From contig CM030834.1 in NCBI GenBank assembly GCA_018105865.1, positions 20,292,219 through 20,356,218 on the forward strand: a DNA stretch of 64,000 bases, in the 5' to 3' direction. The position numbers were made by a program, and so were the translations under genes. Shown here piece by piece: positions 1 to 13,100 of the stretch (position 1 is its first letter; each line of letters starts with the position of its first letter). The notes below the pieces were generated by a model. That model saw nothing but the letters and a program-made list of their open reading frames with translations, ran no database searches and was not told the DNA's origin. This DNA comes from Metaphire vulgaris (Eukaryota; Annelida; Clitellata; Crassiclitellata; Megascolecidae).

Positions 1-158
1 GCATCGCTGCTGACAAGCCTCCAGCGTCTGAAAACGGTTCTCGTTGCCCTTGCAACCGCCGTAAATGAATGGACGGCAGAGACCGCTGTCCTTGTCGTAG
101 TACCAACGTTCGAACTCTCCCCGGCAAGGACCAGGCGAGTACGGCTGGCTGCAGACAT
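1..158 (-). CDS. PPN: Papilin exon 19: Kunitz domain 3 (cut by window edge)
   Basis: The exon enters in phase 1 and runs past position 1. All six cysteines are present (core IYGGCKGNENRF), with P1 Arg in GPCRGE. The exon would be expected to end about 19 bp left of the window if it has the 177-bp length of its neighbours. Confidence 0.92.
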   Translation of the reverse strand, partial: MSAASRTRLVLAGESSNVGTTTRTAVSAVHSFTAVARATRTVFRRWRLVSSD

Positions 159-3100
159 CTGCAGAATCCAATGCACACACATCGCAGCAATCGTGCGAAA
201 ATCTCCCACCAAGTACTAGCTTCTACCCAGAAGCGAGTGAGATTCTTCTCTTTGTTTAGTAATTTGCAAAAGTAATTCCATATCAAAACATTACAGGATT
301 TAGAGTAGTCCTTTATAACAAGTAACTACCATACCATGCAGTCATTTAATCAATGAATACCCATATTACCATTACAACAACACACTTGATAAAATCGACG
401 GTCAAACTGGCCTCATGAGGTAAACGCGTTCTTAATGTAAGATCTGATTAATTTTTTAAATTTCAGGCGATTAAATTTGTCAATACAACTTTTACGAGAC
501 TATTCTAATATACAGTGAATAAAGTGCATATCAAAGTATATACTGTAGTATACCTGGTTTCAAAGGATCTGCACACAAACGCTCACACTGTTCAACAGAT
601 TCAAATCGATTGTTATTTCCACCGCAACCTCCGTAGGTGAACTGTTCACACTGCCGAGATGCAGGGTCGTAGAAGTAGTTGACGTGTGACGCTCGACAAC
701 GGCCACCAGATGGCGGCAGAAAACACCTGTCTGAAAAATGCACAAAAACAAACTACCGCCAATACCACAACAGTCAACTTATCTACAAAGGCAACCTAAA
801 CCATCAAAAGTTTCATTGTTCCTTGATTTTTATTGGCTTCTACGTCAAAATCGTCTGGTTTCAAGTTGAGCAATATCATTGTTACTTATAACTTTAAATG
901 CAAGCACGTTTCTTTTTAACATCCAAGTACGACTACATACCAAGACCTTCTGGCTGAACGCATGCCAACTGGCAGTGCGCTTCTGAGTCAAATCTATTTG
1001 ATTCTCCATCACAGCCTCCAAACCAGAAACGGACGCAATCGCCGACAGCAGCATCGAAGTACCACTTAACAGTGTAGTTGGTGCAGAAATTTGAATCCCT
1101 TGCAAGTGAACAAATTCCTAAATCACACAGGCGACAAATTGCAAAACAATCCGATGGCCTACACGTGCAAGTTTTCAAACACAACAAAATCTTATAGGCA
1201 AGCTTTAAAGACTGACGAAACAAAACTTCAGGTATCAGATCAAAACAATACTTCAAAAACACACAATTTTGAAATTTTCTTTGACAAAAAAACATGCCAG
1301 ACACCGATGCCCACCTCCGTTTGTCATTCTAGACGGACAGCCGATGTAATGCAGTCCAGAAGCCGGCAGGACCCCGTCGGGACAGCACCCGTAAGGCGAG
1401 TCAAAACAGGAAACCGTGTACTCCACCTGGCCGGTGCATCCCTCGAAATTAGGACCCAGTGCCACGGATTCACCGTCGAGGCAACACCCGTAGACAGAGA
1501 GATCACAAGCGCCGTACGCGTTCAATGGATTTCCAGGACAGCCCTCCTGATGCAGCCCCAACGCAGGCGAACTGCCGTCGGAGCAGCAGCCGAACACAGA
1601 CACGCCACACGGCGGTATTTCGTTTGTCACCAGGTGGCATCCTCTGCGATCTGGACCACCGGCAGCTGTAATTCCGTCAGGGCAGCAGCCAAAGGTAGAC
1701 CGATGACATGAGACGGGAACTGTTAGGGTCTTCGCTTCTGGGCATCCTTCAAAGTCTGGACCAAGCGCGCTTGTGACGCCGTCGTCGCAGCAGCCGTAGG
1801 CAGAATTCACACAGTTCGCTACATATAGAGAAAAACAACAAAGCAAAAAGATTCTTCTGTAGAAAAATCAGGCAGCTAAACAGCTCTATTAAACTGATAA
1901 ATCAGCTTAATGTATAACGTTGGAACCCAAGGGATACTAAATATCAAGCGCATAGATAAAAAAATTTTTAAAATGGCAAGAACACAGCTACAGTCAATGT
2001 GAAGGCAAATGGAAAACATTAATCCCAGCAAACATTAATCCCAGCTAAGCCGTAATAAATAGGTAAGCATTAAGTACAATGCATACACTTGATTGTTAGA
2101 AGTATCCAAAAAATGCAAATGTTACTACACAGTACAGTAAATTTATATTCTGAAGGCATGAATTCAGAGACAATAACTAACATAATTTCACAAAAACTCA
2201 CAAGAAAATAATGACCTGTATCATATGTACATGCCCTGAACCACTTGTAATGCAATTTTAATTTTATCTTCCATAATGCAACAAAGCAAATTTCATTCAA
2301 AGATACTTAGACACACTATGAAGCAACTGAAATAGAGGAGACATTTAGGCTGACATCACATCCTTGCTAAACTATGTCTTTCAATCATTTAAAAATTCAT
2401 ATTTTGCAATACAACAAAATCAATGAAAACTTTGAAACCAGTGTCTACATTTAACAGTAGCAGACAAACCATTTCTATTGCGCCTCTCGAATCCCGGTGT
2501 TGACAGTTCAAAGCAACCCTCCATGTCTGGACCAAGTGCCGGAGTCAAACCGTCTGGACAGCAACCGTGCAACTGATTGGCGCACGAATTGGGAGAAGAC
2601 TGACATCCACGTCCTTTCTCTCCGCGAGCGGCGGTCAAACCGTCGGCGCAGCACCCAAATTCCGACCGACGGCAATCGTTGAGAGGCCCCGAGAAATGAG
2701 TTTCCGCGGCTCCTTCACAAGAAAAGCCGTTTTCGCCATTTTCACATCCAGAACCTGAAACCAAATATTCAGAAATGCACACAAGGCGATTAGAAATCCT
2801 TCCAGCTCTTTCCACTAACTACCAGTAGTAGTTCCACTATGGTGCTCTCGATAATTTCATCACTCTCTCCGTTTTCCGGTTGACAGACACGTGCAACATC
2901 TGCTTAATTTCGGAGACAATACTCAACTTAAACTTCATTTGCCAGTCTCCACTTTATTTCAAACTGATAACATTATCTTAAGAAATTCAAACGTAAAGCA
3001 CCAGTGAAAAAATCTACACACAGAATAATAGTAACCAAACTCGTAGTGCTCGCAATGTTCAGTCATCGCAGATCAAGAACAGAATAAGGCTGAAGCTTCT

Positions 3101-6100
3101 GTGCATTATGAAGAGGCGCTATAGAAGTTTACGATTGGATATGAACGTAGCATCTCACCCGTTTCCTTAATGATTGGTTCTTCGTGACTCGGCTGATCTG
3201 GACACCCCCTGTAATCGGAGCTGAGCGCGGCTGTTGCACCATCGGGGCAACATCCAAACTCCGTTCTCTTCACAGGTTCCGGCCGAATCCAAGTCACCAT
3301 ACGTGGAACAGCCCTTGAAACCCGGTCCCTCGGCCGACGTCAGACCGTCAGGACAACATCCAAACTGAGTGTTCCGACAAAGGCCGCCAGTCAATAGCTC
3401 ATCTGCAAAAGCAATTTTTCAAGAGTCAAAAACCATTTGTTGCGATCGAACCATAAAGACACATCAGAGGGGAAAATCCAAAATTGTTTAATTTCATAAC
3501 GTGGTTGTGAACGATGTGAATTTTGTAATCGCAATGAAACTGTGACGTCTGCCGTTACCATCGGAACATGCGTGCTGGTTGCAGTCTTCCTTGTCGTAAG
3601 GACGACTCTGTTGGTCGCAGCGACTAGGGTCGACAATTTCATCTCTTTCGAAGCAAAGAACCAGTCTCTGTTTCTGACCTCCATCACATGGCATAGAACA
3701 CTACAAGTCATCATCAACAGCAGATCGTCTCTCATTGTCATAAATTTAACGTGATGCAAATATTTCTGATGCTTGATATCCAAAGATTAAAGGGAGCCAC
3801 GAGCAACAGATATTTTTTTGCAAATATGAATCTGCATCGTACCTCAGTCTCAATTCTAAGTCTATGCCTGCCACAAATTGCAAGATTATTCGGTAGTTAA
3901 ACAAAAAGACATCTGCATAAATACTGCCACAAATAACGACAATGACCAATGACAAAATAAGTTGATTAATATAATTTTACTAAAGAAGTCTATTGACTAC
4001 GTGATTGATTGGTTGATTGACGCAAATTATGAATAATTCTGCTCTGTTTCAACACAGCACAAAATCTAAGATTGAGAAAAAAGCAAAAGAAAATGTTTTC
4101 ATTTCTTACATTTCCAAAAGGACCGGTATACCAAAGAGCTGAACATTTTCCAGTGCATGACTGTTCCTCGGTCATTTTTTCACTTTCATTGCAATGACTA
4201 GATGGCAAAATTTTCAAATTCCCTGCTTCCAACCGAGCACAGAAAACGCTTCTTTTCTGGATGCCCTTACCGCATCCAGGTGAACACTGGCAAAAAAACA
4301 TCACATACTTCAAATTTTAAACTGTACACTGTTCTAAACAAAATCTGGTAAATTTATATCAATGTCAACATATAATTCAGCTTCAGATCTAGCAAGAGTG
4401 GCGGAAGATGGCAGAGTGGGTTACGTGCTAGAACGTCAGGCTAACGGAGCGGGTTCAAGCCCCGTTAGTGACCCTAGTGGCTTTCACACAGGCAGTAATG
4501 CCTTCTAAGCCACTTTAAATCATGCTAAGAGTGAATTTTGACACATGCTCAACAATTCTGCCCATATTATTTCTAATTACAAGTCAAAAGATACTTGGGC
4601 ACAGCATATGACCTAACAAAGGACAAGTTAGTGAATGAATGTCGTATTTTTCTCAAGATTGTCTGATGGAAAAGGCGTATTAGTTGGTTCCACTTACAGC
4701 AGTCCACTGTGAAGCATGCCACTGAGCCGGATACAAGCAGGATGCTATCAGGGGACAGCTGCGCTCCGATTCGGGTCTCCGGCGACTGTCGCACATCTTG
4801 GCGGGTTGGCGCTTACCACTCAGACTGCTGCAGATGACTTCACGACGTTCGGTCTCAGTCACGCACAGATTACGGCACTAACAAACGCAAAATACTCTCA
4901 CAGATACAATGAAGGAATCCTACAGAAGCAAGTTGATTGAACACTAATAGAACAGATCAATGTGAGCTAAGATTTCTAAAAGTAATACTGTATGTTATTA
5001 ACTAGTCTCGCTTGTATTATCGAAGTCTATTCAATGTCAATGTACTCAATTGACCTCAATTATTGTAATTACTGTTGTATATTGTTCATTGTTCTTTTGG
5101 AAATAATAAACCTCATTCATTCATTCAATTCCTTCATTCATAGGTAGATAGATAGATAGATACCGGTAGATGATAGTTTATTATTTCCAAGAATCCATCA
5201 TCAATTAAATGCTTTTACAATGAAAATAAAATATGAGCATGATACTTAATATTTTACAGCATAGATGAAATACAAATAACATATAATTACTTATATTAAT
5301 TCAAGAATAATGAAATAAAAAGATACATTCTACATTCGTCCATTCATTCAATTTTCAGACATAAACTTCAACTCAATGATAATAAAGCAAACCAATGAAG
5401 CAGTTTCTTACTCCATCCCACTCTGATGTAATCCACTCCACAGCATCACAAAGACCTCCACAAGGCTTTGGCTGCTTACAGAGTGAGTCATCAACATCTG
5501 CTATGATGCCATTTCTCTCAATCTGACACTTTACAGGATCTTCTTCTCGACTGCCATTCCCACACAATGAACTGCATTCAGTCACAGACCACCTAAGAAA
5601 TCGGCAACCAGCAAAAAATATAAACCAAAAATTTCTTAAAACAGAGCTAGAAGCACTGGCATGATCTTAGTATCTCCCAAAATAGATGCATGGCATTCAC
5701 AAAACAGAATTCACATAAGTCTCTGTCTTTTTCTATGGTTGTAACAATTTTTTTGAAATCTTGAGTAAAAAGCAACAGATTAATCATACATTTACACATT
5801 CATTTCTTTTTCAGTCATAAAATTGCTATCCAATAATGAAATCGGTCATATTATGCCAAAATAAGTTAAGTACATTAGGAAATGACAGGAAGTGTATTTT
5901 CCACTGGATACTGGATCCAGATATTTTGGGTCAACATTTGCCAGATCTGGATCCGAAGCGTATATTATCACACGTAAAAAGAATGACCCTGTGAGCTTGA
6001 GTTTGAAGGTAGACTACCTGAGGTTGCAAGTAAATGGGATACCGGTAGTCATTTCCTCAGAACTAAAAAACTCATTATGCTATCGCATGTCCCACAAGCA

Positions 6101-9100
6101 CAAAGTATCTTGACAAGTTCAAAAATCACAATTGCAACTTCAAAGTGAAAGCCAAACAAAATATTAAATCATTTAACAAAGAAATTAAAACCCAAGACAA
6201 AAGTTAATACTCGAATTCGGTAGTTTCGTGAAATAAATGTTTGGACAGTAATAAATTTTGAAACTTCATATCAACAATGATCATCCACATTGTTACAGAC
6301 AGATTCTATTATACGAATTTTGTAAGGACAATGGATAAATAAGTACATCAGAGTTATGCCAGAAGACCTATTGAGTCCGTCTGAAAATCATCAGTGGAAT
6401 GAATGAAAGAGTCAAAAAAGTACTTAGCAAACTTTCTGTATCTTCCAAACCTTGGTCAATAACCAAAGCGCATGAAGTTCCTCTGCACATGAATCCCATT
6501 CAAGAACAATACGTGTCGTGCCAGAACAGATGTACAGAGACACTTAATTGAATGTGCTGATACAGTAAATATGCACCAGTTATGTCAGACTTTGCCAAAG
6601 TAACTATCATTATCATCACTATCATGACATTTCAGAATAAGAAACTCACTTGGCAGATGTATCAGTTTCCAGCGTTTTACCAGCTTTACCACCATCTGAC
6701 CGGTGAGCTTCAACAGAGTTCACTTTCACGTCACCTGTTGAAGGGGTCACACCAGAGAAATGTGGCACAAAGAACTCGTATTTCACAGTTGAACTATTTC
6801 CTTGCTGCCTCAGAATCTAAAGTGAAATACTAAATTATTTTAGGGAACAACATGAACACAATAGCAGCCATTAAAATTTAAGAATGACTAATCTGAGAGA
6901 TCATATGATTAATCCTAATGATTCTGCCAATTAATTTTGAGAGTAAAATCACCATCACTACAAGCATTTTTTCATAACACTAAATATTATAACATCAGCT
7001 ACAATTTTTAAAATATCAATACTGAAAATGCAATATCCGATCAATCAATCAATCTGGAAATGCACTGGCATTCTGGTTTCAGACCTAACAGAGAGGTTCA
7101 GTAAGTAAGTATTCATAAACAGACAATAAATAATTCAGTTAATTCTTAGCACGTTTGAGGAGATAATTCAAAAGAAGACCTCAACATGGACAGGTTCAGT
7201 CAGTGGACCTTTAGAAAATAAGCGCTCCTTTCCACCTCTAGACCTTCTGTACTGAAAAGCACTTCCAGCGATTACTTTCGTCTGACTATTATCGATCGTA
7301 AGTTCTCCATTCAGGAAATATACGCCGTGCTGATTCCTTGCAGCTGGCCATAAAACACAAATACAACGCAAAGACATCTCAGTCAACATTCACTACAGTC
7401 TAATCTCCTGTTTTTCACCAGCAACAACATCGAGCAGTTGATTCAATTTAGATCACAAGGCCGATGCCAATCTCATCGTTACTTACTGGGAAATTTTATT
7501 AGCGGGTCTACAAGAAAACAGAGAGAATTTGACAGCATCAGAAAAATCAATTGCCGATAAAATCAGTGCAAAATAAATACAAGGAAGTGAGGTCACAACA
7601 AAATAACTTCCCACCAAAACAAATAGAGGATGCAAATTTGGTTGGGCATTTGGGTCTAAACCTAATTTCAGACTGCTTAAACCTGTCAAAAATAGTTTAT
7701 ATATACCCGATAATCGTCTTTAAAAAAACAAGAACTAATTTTTCACTTCCAATCACCAGCATTTCAATAAATGACAGCACTTTCTGCCACTAATGGAACA
7801 ACATTTCAACCAGCAGTATTGCTTCTGCTTACTACACTTTGGGGCAGGAAGTTAGCAGAGTGATAACAACACTGGACGATAGAGCAGAAAGTCGCGGGTT
7901 CAATATCCGCAGGGGCCCTAAGGTTGACTCAACCTTACTTGCTAGAGGGCAATGGAAAAAATGAGGAGCAGCATTAAGCTGTGAGGTGAAACATGGGTCT
8001 GAGGAGTGTAATGGCAACCCTACCCCAGATTAATGGTTTATCAGCACTGGAACTTGAGTATGGGACCTACCTTTACCTTTAACTGCACTTTGCATAGATC
8101 ATGAAACATATCCTATTTCTGCTTATGTCTGCTTTCCTAATACTTTTTACATGTCTTCATCCTCTCAAATGACAATATATGAGTGCATGTGTGTGTGTGT
8201 GTTAATGTCTATGCATTCACACTTAGATTGTATTCTATTAATTATTAGTAAGTTGCAAAAGCACTTTTAATCACCTAAAAAACTTCTGCTATTAGCTTCC
8301 TCTTCAATGGTTATGCTTGTGGCTCCCTCTGGTATTTGAATCAGTTCATTATATCCTGCAAGACAAGAGCAAAAAATAGGCAAATAAAACCAAACTGGTT
8401 TAAGATACTGAGAATGTTCTTAGCCAAAGCACTTGGAATAACGATAAATATCAGAATCCAGTTCCGTCGTAAACATAACCAAGTACTTTAAACACTGCCA
8501 CATACATTGTAATTTCTTCAGATTTTTAAATCTTGCTTTCTTAAGCCAGTACGCTGTCTGCAGAAACCAGATTTTCAAAGTCCAAGTTGTCTAAGTTAAT
8601 TTTTACAAGCTGTTGAAATCTCTTCAAATATTCAACTAATGTTTCAACAAAAAGCTGGCTCCAAAATCAAAAACTTTGCAATAGTTGTACAGCTGAAATT
8701 CCGACTCTGCTTATGCCTCTCCTACTACTTTCTCTGTCAAAATTGCATTTCTTACAATGAGATTTCCACCATGAACCAAATTATGACAGCACAAACATGA
8801 CTCATAGAAACTGTCTACAAAGCAAAGTATTTAATATAATCAAAAACAATAACTATTATAAAATAGATGAAAGATTGTTATCAACCTTCAATTACTTCTA
8901 TCTTACATTCTTTTTTGGTAATAAAAATTAAGATAAGCTACAAGAATGTAATCAGGAATGCAGCTAGGGCCTGCAATTTCAATTACATTTCCACAAGAAA
9001 AAATACCTAACCAGTTTTCATAGACTGAGTCTCAGTTGAGCCTCTAGTAGCTTGGCAGGTATTATTGTTCCCACCGCATACCATGCAGTTGTCAAATTTT

Positions 9101-10027
9101 TTATCTGAACCAAGTTTTTTATCGCATCCAACTGGCTAAAGCAAAAACAGAACAAGAAACAGAGAACATCTAAACACAGGAACACTTCTAAAAGATATCA
9201 AAACAGTCTCAAGGAAGGGTTCAGAATATTTTACACATTAAGGGCAGAGAGATCAGCCCATATGCATAACAAACAGAGCCTTATGGGCTGGTCCTGATCT
9301 CCGGTTTCAGACAAACAGTTAGAGGGGTCATATTAATCTGCAGAAATGTACCACTCCTGGTGTTAAACCTTGCAGTTTCATGCTGGTATTAATTTGTCTG
9401 ACACCCTAGTGGAATGATGATGATTTGGCTGCTGGCAGTATGCATCCCAGGACTTTCATCCATCCTAGATCAAAGTACTAGCCATGCTGAATGCTGTACA
9501 CTTCAATTGTTCTAATGGAAGCTGGTTACAGTAATGCAGAGTACATAGGTAATGATACACTTTACCTAAATATCAACATTTCAAAGCAATATTTTGCCCA
9601 TTTGACCTTGGTGAAAAACCATCATTTGTTGATTCCTTACAGAACATTGAGTGTGTGTACTTGTGCTATTAAATGCTAGTGTTAATGTAATGATGAAATG
9701 CTAACAGAGTACTAATGCTAATCATATCCATGGTACCTTCGTAACAATCAAACAATATAATCAACAAACAGAAAAAATGATAAACAGGTTTTCGATAAAG
9801 TAATAATAGCAGAAAACTACCATCCTTAACCATAAAAAGGTTGAGAACCGCTGGTTTAGAGGACATTAAGCCATGTCTTCTCCTCCAAACTGTTCCAAAT
9901 ATCTACAGCCTCTTTAAAAACATCTTTTCTTTCTCCTCCCACCCACTTTTTGAAGAGCTTAGGTATACATATGTAATGTAACATTGTAATGTGTTCATGC
10001 AGTTTGGCTGAATTAATTAATCAGTAT

Positions 10028-10076
<49 letters not shown>

Positions 10077-10108
10077 TGTGCTCTTGTGCAGTCATAGTCT
10101 GCTAATCA

Positions 10109-10187
<79 letters not shown>

Positions 10188-13100
10188 TGTGCTCTTGTAC
10201 AGTCACAGTCTGCTAATCAAAGAAACGTTAAGAATCAGTTTTCCCTATCACAGTTTTGGATCTTTTCTAATTATATTGACAATGCACATGCAATGAGTTT
10301 AGAAGCATAGACTAAACAATGAGACCTGTTTAAAAAAACTCTGCTTATGACTAACAACTATGGTAATTAACACACCTCACAAACTCCATCCACACACATA
10401 TTTTGAGACTGAATTTCACAGGGAGTGCCGTCCAGGACTTTTTCAGCATGCCTGTAATAAAATGTGTGTCCTTTTGCTTGGCAGTATAATGAGCACTTGT
10501 GGGTCACTGTGAAAAACAAATGATATATGGTCAATTAAAAGACAAATAAAGCAAAAAATAAATAAATTAGTTAATACTAAAATACAAATACATTTGTTGA
10601 CAACAGTTCAGACAACCGGTTCACCGCATATAAAAGTTTGCACCGTAATTGGAAATCCTACCATAAAGAATGGAAATGCCATGGAGAGCTCCCTACGGTT
10701 AATGTGAGCCTACAATGCAATCTACTCCACATGTCCCTGCCTCAGGTACTGACAAAGTTCTTCTGCATTTCGTATTTTAATTACCACCGATGGCTATCAC
10801 AGCGGTGAAGCAAATTTGGATTGGTGCGTCATAGTGTCACGAGTACTCTGAAAGAGTTTTTGATTAGATCGAATGCATAAGCAATCATCAACTGATACAA
10901 AGCATTACTTGTGTCTGAAAGAGACTGCTCAATTTTACATAATTCATTCATTCAGTCAGTCAGTCATTCACTCATTCATTCATTCATCTCCATAGGCGCA
11001 ATACTAGTTGGTGTCCATTGCAATTTGAGTTTGCTTCCTCCATTCATCTCTGCCTTGTTTGGCTTTGCAAGCTTCATACTGTATATGTCCCTGTTGCACC
11101 ATTCTTTAATATTGTCTATCCATTCTGTTTGTGGTCTTCCTCTAATGCTTTCCCCTTCCATTACTCTGAGCATGAGCCTCTTTGTTAGCCTTTGGTCAGT
11201 CATTCATTCTGCAGATATGGCCAAATAGTCAGAGTTTCCTTTCAGCATCATTAATGTTCACAAATCTTTGTCCTTGCACTCAGCCTGCATCTCCTCTCAA
11301 TCTCTGACAACTATAGTGGCTCTACAGAAGTCAAAACGAGAAGCAAAGCGCAATTAACTTTTGAAAGTAACATCAAACAGTCCGTGAAATATTTCAATTT
11401 CAAAGAGTTGTCAAATTTAAGTACTGAGTACTGGTACTGACAAAAATGAGATAAAACATTAAGCTTAAAGTCATGCGCATAAACCATTTTGTACCATGAT
11501 AGTACGGCACCCATTCGTAAAAGTTTTCGTTGAACGGAATTCTGTTGTAGTGCTCACACTGAACTGCTCTAAAATCTTTACTGCCAGGTGGACAATCCTA
11601 ACAACATCAATAAATGCTCTCTCTAATAATATGCCTTCAAATTTTGAGAGCATGCATCTTCACAGATCCCTAATGAGTTAAAAAAATTGAAAACTGCCAT
11701 TCAAATAACAATTGCCTAGTCAAATTATTTAAATTTATCAAAATATTAATCAAAATTCATTAGAGATACCACAGCTGCCTGAAACTCACTAAGCCAAAAG
11801 CAATTTAATGCTACAACAATAATTACAAATGAAAAATAATAAAATTTCAGTGGTGTTGCATTACTCAAACTTGCAAGCCATCCCATCAACTAACTGACTA
11901 CCTGATAACAAAGCATCTCTTGATTACTAATGCATCTACTTTGTACTTTGGCCTCGACTTGGCTACTTTGGCAGCTACCTGATTACAAAAGCATGTGCTG
12001 GATTACTACGGCTGTTTGCACCATAAAACACTATAAAAATATAATCATTTAAAGCGGACAATTAAATTAAAGGTCAATCTGTGCTGTGCATTTTCTTATT
12101 TACACCAGCTAATTAAATCTTATTTACCTACATCAAGATACAACTGCACCTAGATACTGTAAATAGTATTGACCTGTGTATTGCAAGAGATGTACTCTCT
12201 GGCAGATCCAATACAAAATAACTGGCCATCTGGCCCAGTGCTGAAACAAATTGCCAGAAAAACAAAACAATATAGTCCCAATGCCCAAAATACCTGACAA
12301 TATGCTACAACTATTTATACCACCAACCCATGTAAAGACTCCACAAATGATACATATAAACTGTATTTCCATGCCAACAGCATATCCAAATATATTAGTG
12401 TTTGACCTTTAAGAAAACTACAGTATCTAGGCAAAATTTCTAATGCCAATATTAGGGGTTGTCCATAACCAACAGGGCCAATAGTGTAATGGCAACATGG
12501 CCCTCAGCGCTCAAAGACAGGGGCCTTGGAACTTAATAGGCCTCACTCAGCTCAGTCTCAACTGTGCAGAACTGTAGATGATATTATTTATGCAGATGTG
12601 TGAACTCTGGTGAAGAGAGATTTATAGAAATCTGTAAACCACAATTTCATTCCTGGACTAGCTAAAGGGTCTTGCCAACACAATACCTATTGCCCCGGTT
12701 TATTCTGACCATATGTTACAATGCTGTTGAAGTGTGTTACAAAAGCATACATTTAATGAAGTAAATGAATAAAAAGTTTTAAAATGTCCAAAATAACTTT
12801 TAAAAACTATTCCCACTTACTCAGCTTTTCTGCACCTTCTTTCCATGAGCCTGACTCCAGCCCCACAAGTGCGAGAACAAGCGGTCACTTCTTTCCATTC
12901 TCCCCATTCCTCGGCTGTCTTACCGCCCACTGGCACTTCTGTTTCTAGTAGGTTTCCAGCAACTCCGAGAATTCCCAACTGAAAAATGCACACCAATCAT
13001 AATGGGATTACCATTGAAAAGTGGTTTTATAAGTGGTATAATACATACAATGGTATATACCAGGACTCAAGTTTAAGTGAGTGTGAAGGTATGGTGAAAG

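Noticed and set aside
3740..3960. Additional TSP1 exon between exons 12 and 13
   Set aside because: The ORF here has no TSP1 cysteines, and exons 12 and 13 already join in phase to a complete repeat.
4398..4470. tRNA gene
   Set aside because: A and B boxes are present but acceptor and anticodon stems do not form; assigned to a SINE.
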